From: Erythrocercus mccallii
Taxonomy: Eukaryota; Chordata; Aves; Passeriformes; Dicruridae
DNA: 64,000 nucleotides
Reading direction: 5' to 3'
NCBI GenBank assembly: GCA_013397435.1
Contig: VZRG01002592.1
Location: 29,781 to 93,780, forward strand
Shown: positions 11,828 to 24,729 of the stretch, in pieces
How positions within the stretch are numbered: the stretch's first letter is position 1
How the letters are laid out: each line of letters starts with the position of its first letter
Program-made: the position numbers and the translations under genes
The notes under the pieces: generated by a model
Databases searched by the model: none
What the model was told of the DNA's origin: nothing
What the model saw: the letters and a program-made list of their open reading frames with translations, nothing else

Positions 11828-13871
11828 TCCATCCTTTTCCATTCTCTACCAGGAAGTGAGGAATTTAATTCTTCCTCCTTACCTGAACAATGTTGATATC
11901 ACTGCAGACTCTCAAATGATTTGTGCTGAAAAAGATGATGCTACTCAGTAGGAAATCAAAAGATTTGCTACTCAGTGGTGTAAATGCCTGATCTGCAATG
12001 GATGATTGAGGACATGGAAGTTTTTTTTTTAAAGAATTAAAGGACATAGTTTTTAGTTACAAAGCTATGACTCTCCCTTTCTCTGTATTCTTCTCTCTTT
12101 CTCTGTTGCAAACTCTTCCCTCACTCATTAAAAAAATATTCAGCCCCTTCCAAGGTGGCAGAGAAAGAAAATTTTTTATGAAATCAAGCTCTGCTTCAAG
12201 GGGAATTTATGAAAATATTTTCCCTTCCAGAAGACACATACATGGGCTTTTTATTGCTACTTTCTTTTGTTTTTTACAGCCTCAAATCTATAAAGATGGA
12301 AATAATGTGTGAGGAAAAGAAAAGGGAACTTCTCTGGCTCCAAACTAAAATACCAGCTGAGCAGTTGCAATACTGTAATTATAATAATTTGCATTTCAGT
12401 GATGTCTAGAATCTTCCGATAATACCACAACTTCATGGTGCTAGGTGCAGTACATAATGCAGCTGGAGACAATGGGTGGCCAGTAATGTTTGAAAAGAAG
12501 ATTAAAAAAACCCAAACCAACAGCAAGCTAAAAGCCAAATCTGAAAAACTTTCTTGTATCACATCAGAAAAAGGAAGGGGAGGATTAAAAAGGAAGTGAT
12601 TCCAATTATTTATTAAACAACACTTAAAGATAATATAGCAACATTAAGTAAACAGCAGCCTTTTTATACAACCTCTCATTCAAGCTGTCTGTCAGCAGCA
12701 AGAGTCTCAGGTTAATAATCACAGTGCACATACAATCCATGCCTCAATCCATGCCTCTGTGGATGTGTGTGCATTTCTATATGCCCATCTAGTTTCTGAT
12801 AAGTACTGCCTCAGAACCAATCACAGCCAGAGACAAGATAGTTTTTTTCTCAAACCAGTGCAAATATTCTTAATTAAATGCTTACAACTTCTGTTTATGA
12901 AGTCTTACTCAGTACATGATGTTGTTGCCCTCACTGAAACAGATGTCTGTAACTGGTTATAGTACCTAGAAAGTCATGGGTTCAGTAACAAGCAAATCAA
13001 AACAAATATGTGATGCTGAACTATCTATCTATTTAAACTTGAAACTGAAGGATCTCTTTCAAAAAGGTGTATTCACTCATAAATGAAAAGTATTTATCTC
13101 TTTAATACAGTTTATCTGCTGGACTTAAAAATGTTTCTGGCTTTTTAAATCAGTTTTAGGTCCTGAGGACATATGTGAATTTTAAGTCCTGCTGCTCTTT
13201 AAGTCTGTTTTTAATGGACTTTGCAAACTTGATCTCTCATGGGCTTCATTTATCTGACCATTGAATTAATGTTATCTTTTGGATTAATGTTATCCTTAGG
13301 GATGACATTTACAATGGTATGTAAGGTAGGCAAGAGTCAAAGATCACTTAAATGTCAAAGAATATACATTTTTTTTAATAGCCTGAATGATAAACTGTAA
13401 ATTAAGCTCTATTATTTTAGGCAGACAAACTTGCATGTGTTGGTCAGATCAAGTAAGTTGCTGCTGTAATGTCAGTACATGCAAGACAGATAAAACATAT
13501 CCACATGGATGGCATGGAGAAGGTGAATAACAAATGATTTTCACAGTTTTTTTCTAACTTACCACATCTGAAATTAAAGTTTAGTTATATGCAATAAAGA
13601 AATGGATGATTTTTTGTTGTTGCTGTTACATAACATGGGTGTCTATAAATGTTGTAATGGTTTCAAAAGAAAAAGAAATTATTAAAGAATCATACTTTTT
13701 CAAGCTAATATATAAAGAGATATTACCTCTCCCAAAACAAATCTCTTAGTCTCTAAATTTTAGAGGACAAAAGAGTACTGGGGTCAAGTGCCATTCAATG
13801 ACTGACATGTTTTTACCAAACATCTACTGTTGACTCTGTTGGAGACATTAACAGGATGATCTGACTTGATA
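11828..13871. other. Unique AT-rich DNA, no gene recognised
   Basis: No recognised repeat or coding exon. Weak short open frames overlap on both strands around 12.1-12.6 kb and show no protein features. Confidence 0.5.
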
Positions 13872-13994
13872 GTTTGGTTGTGGGTTGATTGGTTTTTTTG
13901 TTGTGTTTTTTTTTTTTTGTTTGTTTGTTTGTTTTTTGTTGGGTTTTTTTTTGTGTGTGTGTGTGGTTTTGTTTTTGTTTTTGTTTTTGTTTTT
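13872..13994. repeat. G/T-rich simple tract
   Basis: Interrupted (GTTT)n and (GTTTTT)n with a short (TG)n run near 13952. On the opposite strand it reads CAAA-rich. The open frames across it, rich in Phe or Lys/Thr, are products of this composition. Confidence 0.9.
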
Positions 13995-14743
13995 AATGAA
14001 CCATGATTATCCATCTTTTCTGAGATTAAACAGAGTTACTGGAATTATGCAAGGTGACTGCAGACTCAGGTTTAGGAGCTTGTGAGTAGACAGAATTTTC
14101 AGAAGATTCAGAATTTTCTAAAAAAATATTGTTTCTTCCACCAGAAATGCAGACAAATTCAATCTCTTTTCTTGAAAAGAGTCCAAGTCACTTTTTTTTT
14201 CTTGTTGCAGATACCTAAATGTAATCCATTTGTTGACCTAAAATTGGGTAATTTCTGATCCTTGACATTCTCTCCATAAACATGAGACATTTTTCCTAAA
14301 GCAAAAAAAAAAAATCTCTGGTTCCTCTCTTATATATCTAAGTGAGCTCGTTTAACTAAATTCAAGGTTGGCAATTTAAATAAAACCTCCCCAGGATCAA
14401 AACTTGTAAAGTAGCATTAAAAAGCAATCTCAATGCAAGTAATTTCCTATACGAGTTTAGGGAGAAGGAGTGGAAGAAGTGATTAGAAATAAATTTGTAA
14501 TGAGATCCTAGTTGCACTTTGGTAGCATAGTCACCACTTCATCTTCATCCTAATGTGGTGACTCAGTGTCTGGGTTGTACTTTTTGCTGTTAAATAATGA
14601 ATATGCCTGTATCTATGATAACATGAAAAGAGTTATATTTCCATTTGTTTGAGGGGTTTTTTTCTGGTTTTGGAAGCCTGATTCATTAAAATTTTATATG
14701 TCCTTTAGGTAGTCAGGATTCCTTAAATAGCAAAGAATTCCTA

Positions 14744-14964
14744 TCTAAAAACCCAAACAAACAACATCAACAAAAAACCCACAAACAAAACAAAACAAAA
14801 CAACAGAAAGACCAATCAACCAAAAAACACACTCCCCCCAAAAAAGAAACCAAACCCACACACCAAACCCAAAACTGAACTAACAACAAACCAAATCAAA
14901 TCAAACAAAAAAAAAAAAAATTAAACCCAAAACAAAACAAGTCAAACAAACAAACAAAAACCCC
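14744..14964. repeat. A/C-rich simple tract
   Basis: About 220 bases built almost only from A and C (AAAC, AAACCC, CAAAC units), including an A run near 14910-14923. Its composition is complementary to the G/T-rich tract at 13872-13994, about 750 bp away. Confidence 0.9.
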
Positions 14965-15383
14965 TCTTATGTACTAAGAGCAATATAGCAACTTAAATCC
15001 ACTTTTGTTCCAAAACAAATTCTTCATCTCTTCATACTCCACTCTCAAACTTTTCCTACTATCTGTCACTGAGGATCAGTGCAGGATGCATGCAAGCTCT
15101 GAAATTCAGTGATGGATGCCTCTTAGTCACCTGACTGAAGAGAAAATTAAAGGAATGTAAACACATCATTCACAGGAATAAAACACAGGTAACATTGGCT
15201 AGGAGTAATGGCTTGCCAGTAACCTCCAACTCTTAGAAAATAGGCTAAGGGAGATGTCTAAGAATTTTAATTTTCTTGTTCAAAGAGATATAATTGCATA
15301 GTTACAGTTACTTGTTCATTGAGATAAGTGGAATATAAACATTGATATGAATATATATTCTTTTTTATCCAATCTATTGAGGT

Positions 15384-15586
15384 TAGTGAGAGTGGTGAGG
15401 CACTGGCCCATAGGTTTTCCAGAGAAGTTGTGGATGCTCCACCCCTAGAAGTGTCCAAGGCCAGGCTGGATGGGGCTTGGAGCAACCTGGGATGGTGGAA
15501 GATGTCCCTGATCATGGCAGGGGATTGAAACAACATAATTTTAAGGTCCCTTCAAATCCAATCCATTCTGAAATTCTATGATTCCA
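15384..15586 (+). mobile_element. CR1 LINE fragment, 3' end
   Basis: Sense CR1 3' end with the segments 'gttgtggatgctccacccct', 'ggccaggctggatggggctt', 'gagcaacctgg' and 'atggcagggg', then the tail 'aaattctatgattcc'. It is about 200 bp, 5'-truncated, and among the better-preserved CR1 pieces in the window. The minus-strand open frame overlapping it is antisense to CR1. Confidence 0.95.
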
Positions 15587-16063
15587 TTTGTTTCATAGAA
15601 GTAAATAAATAGTTCATTTAAGTTAGCCTACATCAAATATATTTTCAAAATACCACTTACAATTTGTTGGGGTTTTTTTCCCTTTTTAAAGGACCATAAT
15701 TTCTCATCTGTAAACCAGTATTGATAATCCTGCTTTGCACAGCTAGATGTATTTATGAATATATAAACACAACTTACAAAGCTGTGTACATAGTTATAAT
15801 ATTTGTCACTATTTCATCTCTCTTGGCTCCCATACAGCTTCACACACCTCTACACTGGACATTTTCTCAGATACTATTTCATTGGCATCTTATTGGCCTG
15901 AAAAAATCAGGAAATGGAATTAGTATTATTTTCAAAAGCTGAGGTATGAAAAGATGAAAGATAACTGGTGAAGGATAAACAAAGTTCAGGATGACTGGGA
16001 AATGGAATTCTGATTGTTAATGGCTACCTTTCTTCTTTTATGCCCCAAATGATTCTTCATTGG

Positions 16064-16395
16064 ATGACAGAATAATATAGCCCTAAAGAGATTTCAAGAG
16101 GTTGGATGGGCTGGCTCTATGGCCCAGGCATGTGCCAAATCTAGTCTAAGCTGTTCAGAAATTCTCTCAAAGCTGGAACCCCCACTATTTCTGTATGAAA
16201 CTCCACTCTGGCCCCTAACTACCCTCACCACTGGGAAAGCTTCTTATCTCAAAGCTGGTATCTCTCCTGCAGCAATTTAAATGAGCAACTTCTTGTTCTG
16301 TCTGTCATAACAAGAAGGGATTATTTCCAACTTCTGTAGGACTTGACAGTGTTATCACACCCCAAAGACAGATTTCTAAGCTCTCCAATAATTTC
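16064..16395 (-). mobile_element. Old CR1 LINE fragment, antisense
   Basis: Diverged but recognisable antisense CR1. Near the left end it has a decayed tail ('gacagaataatatag'). It is followed by segments like 'ctaccctcaccactgggaaagc', 'gcagcaatttaaatgagcaac', 'ttcttgttctgtc' and 'gacttgacagtgttatcac', in the order seen in ancient amniote CR1 copies. Divergence is much higher than in the neighbouring copy at 15384-15586, so this is an older insertion. Ends are approximate. Confidence 0.68.
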
Positions 16396-19300
16396 TTTAT
16401 CCAAAATCTCTACAGATGGTGGATCTATTTCTTGAAGTATCTTACTAAAAATAGGGTGAAAGATTGAGCTAAACTGTAAATGTTTGTGTTACAGAGAGAA
16501 AAACACCTACCTTTCTGATGTTTTCTGGACAGATTGCATTATAAGCAGGTGTGGCAATTATAAGATTCATATATTCATTTTTTCACCTAATTGGCACAAA
16601 CTTTTAATATATTGCTTATTTTTTATAGCTTCATTTTTCATATTTCATGTAATTTCTTGTCAAAGTACTAACTACAATTTGGGTGTATTCTGCAACAGAA
16701 AAACTCAACAACTCCTTTAACTTTCAATATTAAACTAATATTTTTAAACATGTCAAAAGAAAAGATGGAAACATCCTTAACTTTTTCTTTCGTTTTTTTC
16801 TTTTTTCCCTACTAGCAAGTGTATTTCACTGAAATATTATTGCAAATCTAAAGCACAAAAGACCATCTTCATAACAGACAAATTGCTTAAAAACAGCCTT
16901 AAAACCAGCCTTAATTATTTTTATATTCATAGTATTTTACAGTTCCATAAATGTATGTTCTAGGTGAAAAAGTTTATCACTTCCAAAAGTATATTTGATA
17001 ATGTGATTAAAAAATTTCTTTGAAGATAGGGGTTCTGAGAACAAACATTACACACAGTTTGTTTTTTTGTTTTTTTTTTTCATTCTACTTGACCTTTTTT
17101 CATTCTAGTCTTAAAAGGAGAGGAAAAAATCAAACAGCAAATAAAAGGTTTTTTGATGTTAATTTTTATGAGCTTCAAAAAAACCCTGGCATCCAAGTGT
17201 GTATTTAAGAAACTTCTTTGCAGTTGTTCAGGGTCACAGCAGATCAATTAATCTGAAATTAAATCCCAGTCATCCATTCACCGCAACACTGTGAAATGTA
17301 CCCATTTCTTGGCCTTGTCCATCAGTCACCATTTCATTGCAGAGCTGCTCAGTCGAGCCCAGGAAGGGTCTCTGCAGAGGGAGCTGCACTCTGGGAACAA
17401 ATAGTAGAGGTTATTTTGGGAGCTACACTCTGCATTTTCTCCTTGTTTTCAACATTTTTCACACAGAACAGCTGGAGAGGTCCAGAGAATGCACACAGAG
17501 AAGGAAGGCTCCCAGTAGTGTGGCTGTCAGAGGTGGGCAGGAGAGACAGAGAGAATGGGATCTTTCAGGAAGTCTGACACGGATGCTGCCATTGACATGG
17601 ATTTTGGCTTGGATGCATCCTAGCTAGCCAAGGGAGCACAACAGATCCGAAAGTTAGAAATCCAGCCACAGTAGGCTCCCTCCATAATTGATAAAAAGAA
17701 ATAGATGCCCCTCAAGATTGGGCTGTCTCATTCAGGGACTGCAAAACATTTATGTCTTTCCAGTGACAGTGGGAAAAAACTAAAATAATTGTATATATTG
17801 CAGATATTTTTTTTGTTATACCACTGGAATGTAATCTGGGTCTTAATATGTCACTTACTCAGACAGGAAAATGTTGAACTAAACAAGTCTTCAGAAGAAA
17901 CTAGAAACATATTTAACACAAAAATGCAGAACTGCAGTTTTTGGGTTTTTTTTTGTTGGTTTGTTTGTCTGCATGTTCCATTTCCCTCTCACATACGAAA
18001 AATATTTTGCGGTTACCTTACAGTTTTTATGAAAGATTGGACTACTTGTGAAACTGTAATTGTATGTCCAATGAAATTAAAACTTTGGAACTAGCATGAT
18101 CATCTTCAGCCTGATGGTCTTGAGCTGCCTACTCTAGCACTTTTTAGGAAAAAATCTGAAGTCAAAAAGCTCCCTGCATCCACTCTACCTTCTTAAACCC
18201 CCAAAACAAATGAAACCAAGTTTTAATTTTCAATAGAGACTTTCAAAAATCCAAGTACTCTCCTTGGCCTTTGCTGGCCAAGCACATGATGAAATCAAAA
18301 CCTCACACTTAATGTTTTACTTTCTTGGTTTTACCGTTCACATCTTGTAGCCCCAGTATTCTTCAGGCTTCCGAATATTGTTGGAAAATTGTAACAAATT
18401 ACTGAAAGAACTGTCATAAATCTTTCCTTCAGAATTTCAGGGAGGAAAAAGAACGTGAAAAAATCCCATATCCTTCATTTGTCCTTCCCAACGTTTTATA
18501 CTTTAAAAAAATTTAGAGAATATTGTGGTTTTTCACTTGTTCCTTCCTGTAGTTGCAAGGATAAAAAACAGGTCATTGAAAATTATGTTTTAAGCGATTT
18601 TTGGGGTCCCATATAAAAATCAGTAATGAAAATATATTTATTCCTATTGCAAATCAGGCTCTAAATAAAGACAAACTACTGCCAAATTTTATGTCTTGAA
18701 ACTTTTTCAAACTACTTTAGATCCTTTGTGTGTATATTCTGGTGGAAACTCAAAAAGATTTTCTCCTTGACTGTAATGCATTGGGAAATTTTAGATTTAC
18801 ATGCACAAAATCATAGGCTGAGAAGTCACCCTCTGTCAGTAAATGCAAGAAACAAGAACCAGAAAGCTGGGAAGGTTACTTTTTTTTTCTCTCAAACACC
18901 CTCACATGCAGCAGAGTATTCTAAATACTTGATTTCTTTGTGGAGATCCATGTCTCTGTGCAAACCACACTGCTTCTTGCTGGAATGATGTCATAACAAT
19001 GGCTTAGTGCAGATTGAACAGAAAAAGGAAAGCGAAGGGAGAGGGAAGACCTAAAGATGGGAGGGAGAGGCTTTATAATTTATTTCACATACCCTAGGCT
19101 CAATTAACACATCTTGAGGATTCTTATGACACTGCCAACAAAAAATTAATGCAGAAGTTATGCATTTTACCTTTTATCTCAGTTGTGTTGCACAAGTCTG
19201 GCAAAGTTGAAAAGCTGCTAATTTAGTAGTCAGCAGTGTCAAATAAAATTTCTAAACTGTATGTCTATAAAAGAACATCTTTGCAATAAGGCATAGCAAA

Positions 19301-20032
19301 TATGCTTGCAAAAAAGTTCAGTCAGCAAACCTGTTTTAGGTTTTGAAATATATGGCAATGACATTTATTAGAACAAAACTATAATATATCAGTGATATAA
19401 AGAGCTGTTTCTTCATCACTGTGCTTTATTATAGGTACTAATTTTGTGCAAAATCCTTTAGAATCTTTGCAAAACACCTGCTGAACTTAAAGAAATATGG
19501 TTACTGCTTGTGCTGAGACAGATGTAGCTTAATCACATAATACTGAATTTGACTTTTCAGTGCCTCACTATAAATGAACTGAACATACCAGTGCTGGAGA
19601 TTTAAATCTTGTTCCAATTTGAATATCATGTTTGCTGACTGGAGGGCCTAAGCTACAGCCAGCTTCCCCAGGTGTCCAACATTACACAGAACACTTCTGT
19701 TTAAGCCACTGAATCTATAGTTTAATTTAAAAAAAGGAAAAAAGAGAAAAAAGCCTCAGAGAGTACAATTAAAAATGTTTGCTATTTGTAGATTATTTTT
19801 GTTTCTGTTACTTCCTTGTCTGTTTCAATCTATCAAGTACTGAGCTTTCCTCTAGCTGTACTTTTTCTTTTAGGCACTCTGTCAGCTTTTTTGGGGGGGA
19901 ATATTTGAAGGGCCCATGTTTAAAAGGAATTTTGCTCTGAGGCAGCTATTATGAGTATCTTGACCTGAGAATGGAATAAGGCAGGCTGTTTTCCTACTGT
20001 GTCATCAGTTGCACATGATTAGTTTTATATAT
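16396..20032. other. Unique DNA, no gene recognised
   Basis: Mostly AT-rich single-copy sequence. A somewhat G+C-richer patch at 17296-17627 carries two overlapping plus-strand open frames of 93 and 96 codons. Neither resembles a known protein and both run on through splice-like AG and GT signals without clear exon limits. Confidence 0.45.
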
Positions 20033-20087
20033 TGATATAATGATATTAAATATGACTGATATAATGATATTAAATATTAAATATGAC
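20033..20087. repeat. Tandem duplication of a 24-bp AT-rich unit
   Basis: A 24-base unit starting TGATATAATGATATTAAATA at 20033 is repeated at 20057-20087. The second copy carries an extra 7-base ATTAAAT-type duplication. This looks like recent replication slippage. Confidence 0.8.
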
Positions 20088-20312
20088 TGATTTTTGGTGG
20101 TAGAATAAGAAAATTTCTACGAATTTCAGTCACCATGTAGTGCCCAGGTTGAGATTCAAATTTGTTTAATTTTTTTTGCTGTTGTGTTTAGGGATAAAGG
20201 ACATTCTAAGAATGTGTGCACATATGCTTTTGAGCGCAACAGTTTTATGTGTTGTGACTGTATATGCTTGTAAAAGAATGTGTAATAATCCAACTATATA
20301 GTTGCATATATA

Positions 20313-20370
20313 TTCATAGAATGGTTTGAGTTGGAAGAGACCCTAAAATCATCTAGTTCTGACCCCCAAA
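20313..20370 (-). mobile_element. Very short CR1 3'-end relic, antisense
   Basis: 'ttcatagaatggtttgagttggaagagacccta..atcatctagttc' is the antisense of the last about 55 bases of CR1. Beyond 20370 the match stops. It is a severely 5'-truncated insertion or a broken one. Confidence 0.85.
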
Positions 20371-21806
20371 ATCTTCACACAATATAGAGAAATATACAAC
20401 CCAGCACAGTTTCAAACGCACAGATACCCATAAACATATTTATAGAATATGTATGTTACATTTTGCAGTGCATATATTTTGTCTCCCTCCATTGAGTCTT
20501 ATTTACACTGTAAGGTTAAATAATAGTGCTTTAATTTTACTTCTTCAGATAAGCTGTGTGCTTCATAAAAAAGCATGAAACAATGAAAGCTCATGAATAT
20601 TTATATCAATGGCTACATAGAATTATAGTCATAATCTCTGAAACTGGTTCTCACCGGTTCAGAATTAATTATCAAGTTCAGTTTTAATTGCATTCTTCTA
20701 AATTATAACAAAAAAAAAAAAAAAGGAAAAAACACCCATAATGAATTAGCTCACAAGTGTTCTGCTGGGCCTGGTATCTGAGACATAAAGTAACCCCATT
20801 CTTTATGTGTAGTGATGAGCCAAAGACATGTGATTCAGTCTCTTCTTGAAACCAACTTGCTTAAATGTTAATGTCTCTCTCACTTTAAAGATAAAATAAA
20901 AATTCTGTTTCTAGTTCCTTCAGCAGATATGTTGAACTGAATATTCCTTAAAATAGCCTCTTCTTTTTCTTTAGCTAGTTTTGATATATGATTGCATGCT
21001 ACATACAATACTAAATATAGTTCAGTAGTGTTGGCTGAAAAAAGTCTGGGGGAAAGGTAACTTTCTGGAGAGAAAAGCTCTTGCCATTTAAGCTCAGTCC
21101 ATCAATAGTTTTCTGCATTAAACTCTAAAGGATCTCTGTCTTTAAACCTAATTCTTAATGAAACAGAGAGAAAAAGTCTCTATCAAATTCTTTGATATAA
21201 AAGGCAAAACATACAGACTTACAAGATTTTAAGGAGTTCTTAGATGGAGTGGTAATCTGGAACATGGTTCCTCCCATGTCCTGGTCCCAAGGCATACTCT
21301 ATTTGGTAAACCTAGGAGCCATACGGCCTCAGCACTCTCTTTTCTTTCTCTCTTCCCATCCACACACAACTAGACCAGCGTCACTGATTAGTCCATCTTC
21401 AAAGAAGTATTCTGAACAGCTTAGAGCAATGCCTTACACCTAATGACCTGATTTTCAGCCCTGTACTTTATCTCCTCATCTTCCTCCCATCTAGGGAAGG
21501 CTTACAGAGTCTTTCTTCCTTTAATTCAGCATGCACACACTTAAAAAATAGTAAAAATCAAATGCTTTTTTAGTTCTCTCTGGTTCAGTCACCCAAAGAT
21601 CCTATGGCCTGTTTCCCAGCTGTGTAATCACAGTAAGTTTGCTAGTCTCATCAGTCCTTGAAGATGAAGGTCCTGACAGCACCTCAAGCTATTACCCTGT
21701 TCAGGCCAAGTGTGAAATGGAAGATTCAAGATTCATACTCCCTGTGTATAATTGCTGATCTGTATCCAAAAGTCTTGCAAATGATCTGAGCTCAAGTCCA
21801 TTTTTT
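20371..21806. other. Unique DNA, no gene recognised
   Basis: AT-rich sequence with a 15-base A run near 20710. No gene, promoter or repeat family identified. Confidence 0.5.
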
Positions 21807-21982
21807 AAAGAAAAGAAAAGGAGGGAAAAAAAAAGAAGGAAAGAAAAAATGAGAGAACAAAAGAAAGAAAGGAAAGAAAGGAAGGCAAGAAAGGAAGGAA
21901 AGCAAGAGAGGGAGAGGAGGGAGGGAGGGAGGAAGGAAGGAAGGAAGGAAGGAAGGAAGGAAGGAAGGAAGGAAGGAAGGAA
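21807..21982. repeat. Polypurine tract ending in a (GGAA)n microsatellite
   Basis: Nearly pure purine for about 175 bases with only a few pyrimidine interruptions. The last 52 bases (21931-21982) are an uninterrupted (GGAA)13-type array. The proline/leucine/phenylalanine-rich minus-strand frames here (PSFL repeats) are translations of this array and not proteins. Confidence 0.95.
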
Positions 21983-23490
21983 CCAAAATATATATAATAA
22001 TATCAAATAAAAGCAGAAAAAAATTCTGGATCTTTCTTCTCAAGTGCTTATTTACTTTCTAAAGTCAAATCCTTCTCAAGAGGAGCCACATTCCCTCCTG
22101 CCTAGGGAAATTATATCATTTAAGCATTAGCAACTGTTTTTGAAGATAAATCTGGAGATTGTTCTCAGGATGTTCATGAGACATTTCACTCATTCAGCTG
22201 CTTGCTAGACAAACAGTGTAACCAGGTGCCTAACTCTAAGCATATGAATAACACATTGTTTTAATCAGGATTTCTCTGGCTTATGGGATATTTTTTCAAT
22301 CTCTGCATGTAAAAGGATCTAAATTATAAACAGTGGAGGAAGCACTAGTCAGTTTTTAATTTTAAGATAATTTGAAGGAAGCTGAATATAAGATTATCTA
22401 TTGAAATTCAGATCTGTATAGGAATACCGAAGAAAACTCACTAATGCTGAAAGCAGCATCACCTCCGAATTTGTTAGAGAAAAGAAAGGCAAGAAGTTCT
22501 TGGCAAACTCAACTGATCAGAAAAAGAACCTGATGAAAACCTCAAACTACCCACCTAAATGTGTCAATTAAATACTAGGAGAGATAGCCAAAAGACCTGT
22601 TATACTGGAATAAGTCTGGCAAAAGAGAATTAGAAACAGCATCAATATCTACTTCGTAGTGCAACATAACGATTTGAAGAAAAACAGGCTATGAGACTTT
22701 TTTATTCCTACCAAAAATGCCAATAATATTTGTTTCAAACTACCCTTTAATATATGCCTTTTCTCTCACTAGAATAATATCTATTTCCCCCTTAATTTTA
22801 GATCACTCAAGGTGCTTATTTTTGGTTGGATTTGCTGGTTGTTTTTACAATGTAAGGTGCCCTTCAGAGAAACATAGAGTTATTCTTTATATTCATGCAG
22901 AAACCCTTGTTGCATATGTAGCTTAACAGGACTTTTTCTAATTGCCCAAAATTCCCAGGCACTACCACAGCAAAATGAACAGCCACAAAAGAGTTAAGAT
23001 GGGAAAATAAAGTATTAAAGAAAGAGTGAAAGAAAAGCCCAGACTAAAACTATATGTGAAGTTGGATACAGGTAAGTTGTGTCCCAGGAAGAATCAATAA
23101 AGGCAATCATGTACAATCAACATTTATGTGGATTTAAGTCACATGGCTCTAAAGCTTAAAATAGAGATGCATTACAGCAGATGGCAGCTTGTGGAGAAAA
23201 AAACATGAGTGCAAAAAATTTTGTCCTTTGAGGACATTTCATAGAGGTGTTATTGGCAGGAAGAATATAATTTTTTTTCTCTCACCCAGAAATAAGAGAG
23301 GTAGGTTTTTAAGAAAATCATAATCGAAGAGAGTTATAAGGGGTTGTATGAGCAAAGAATTTCAGAGATGTTTAAATGCATTTATATGCAGTATGGCTGA
23401 ATGAGAGGTCAAAAAAGGGGGTTGAAGGCCTTCTGTCAAGCAGTTCTCCTTACTTTCTTTTCTTTCTTCTTTTTTTCTGCCTTGCTTTCA
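21983..23490. other. Unique DNA, no gene recognised
   Basis: No recognised repeat or coding exon. A pyrimidine stretch before 23493 leads into a possible 3' splice site. Confidence 0.5.
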
Positions 23491-23613
23491 CAGTCAATTT
23501 GCTGCAAGTTGGATCTTGAAAAGAGTGCTCTGACATCTAGCAGTGTGGCTAACCTGTTAGGGAGCTTTTCAATATTTATATATTGTAACCCCTGATAAGA
23601 CTGTCTTTTTTCA

Positions 23614-23619
23614 AATAAA
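23614..23619 (+). terminator. Possible polyadenylation signal AATAAA
   Basis: AATAAA lies 120 bp after a long pyrimidine tract and TTTCACAG (ending 23493), which resembles a 3' splice site. The pair has the geometry of a terminal exon. There is no supporting coding frame, and AATAAA is common in AT-rich DNA, so this is weak. Confidence 0.2.
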
Positions 23620-23708
23620 GTCCTACAATGCTCCTTAGGGACCTTTTAGAACATTTTTGTAACTTAAAATCTACATTCATCTTTACATTTTGGTTTCCGT
23701 TCAGTAAT

Positions 23709-23735
23709 CTTTCTTTCTTTCTTTCTTTCTTTCTG

Positions 23736-23787
<52 letters not shown>
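23709..23787. repeat. (CTTT)n microsatellite
   Basis: About 79 bases of CTTT units with a single T-to-G interruption at 23735. The open frames through it on both strands are low-complexity artefacts (SFFL- or KKER-type). Confidence 0.97.
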
Positions 23788-24724
23788 GGTGTTTCATCTC
23801 ATATGAGGAGTTGCATCTGCCAGTTGTTCTCTTGCTTTTTTAATTTGAAGAAAATAACCACATAGCTTCATTATGGTGTGGAAGTGGGTGTGAGTAGCAG
23901 CCATGTCCTCTTGGAGATAATGAGGGAACAATTAAATGGCCCTTTGCTAGGAAGCAGATGAAACAATGGGAGGCACAACAGGTCATATACAAAATAAATC
24001 AGAGATGAGGACCATGTGAGTGGAAAAGTTCATAGTGGTCTGAATCAGAATACAACAGCAGTGTGGAAGGAGGAAGGGTGAATTTGTCTGCAGCTGTTCA
24101 GAAGAGGGGTGGGAATAAAAGTTTGAAAGGGCAGAAGCAGAAATAGAAGTAATAGGAAAGGGGCAGTCAGCAAGAAAATGTGGGTAAGAAAAAGAAAGGG
24201 AAATAGACCAAATAAAGGAGGAGAAATATAACCATATCCTGGTAAAAGAGAGGAATTGTCAAAGTTTTTTTGTGACTCCAGTCTTTCTGTGTTCTGGAGG
24301 CCAGCTTGTGCATATTTTCAGGCCAAATCACAGGGAAAAGCTAACTTTTTATTCCCTATACTCTCTGGAGTTAAGCAGGATTCAGACCCTCTCTGTTGCT
24401 TTCCATATCTATCCTTATGAATTGTTTGGGTGAGAGAAATTATAATCTTCATATCTTTTCAGAGAATGGGCATATGGGCTTCTAGCTATAGTGTAGTTCA
24501 ACATTTTACAGAATCCTATTCTGTGTGGACGGGTTGTTCTCTCATCCCTGAGACAAGAGGAAAGGAAAGTAAGCATCTGAATTCACATGGCAAAATTCTT
24601 ATTCTGGGTAGGTCTCTCTGAGGTTGCCTGTAAACAATGGACATTGAAAGATTTAACATATAATTATTTTTAAAAATGAAGGTGTTTTATTTGAGACATA
24701 AATTGAGTCTTGGCCACTTTCTTG
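23788..24724. other. Unique DNA, no gene recognised
   Basis: Purine-leaning in parts (24100-24250) but without a recognised repeat or coding exon. Confidence 0.5.
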
Positions 24725-24729
24725 GCCAC
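24725..24729. repeat. Left target-site duplication of solo LTR (GCCAC)
   Basis: GCCAC directly precedes the TGT end of the LTR at 24730 and recurs exactly at 25325-25329. A 5-bp duplication is typical of class III (ERVL-like) avian retroviruses, although some other genera also use 5 bp. Confidence 0.88.

Noticed and set aside
17296..17627. Two overlapping plus-strand frames in a G+C-richer patch
   Set aside because: Both frames open at once and neither is recognisable, which suggests composition and not coding.
21701..22043. Pro/Ser/Phe/Leu repeat frames on the minus strand
   Set aside because: Translation of the GGAA microsatellite and nearby purine tract.
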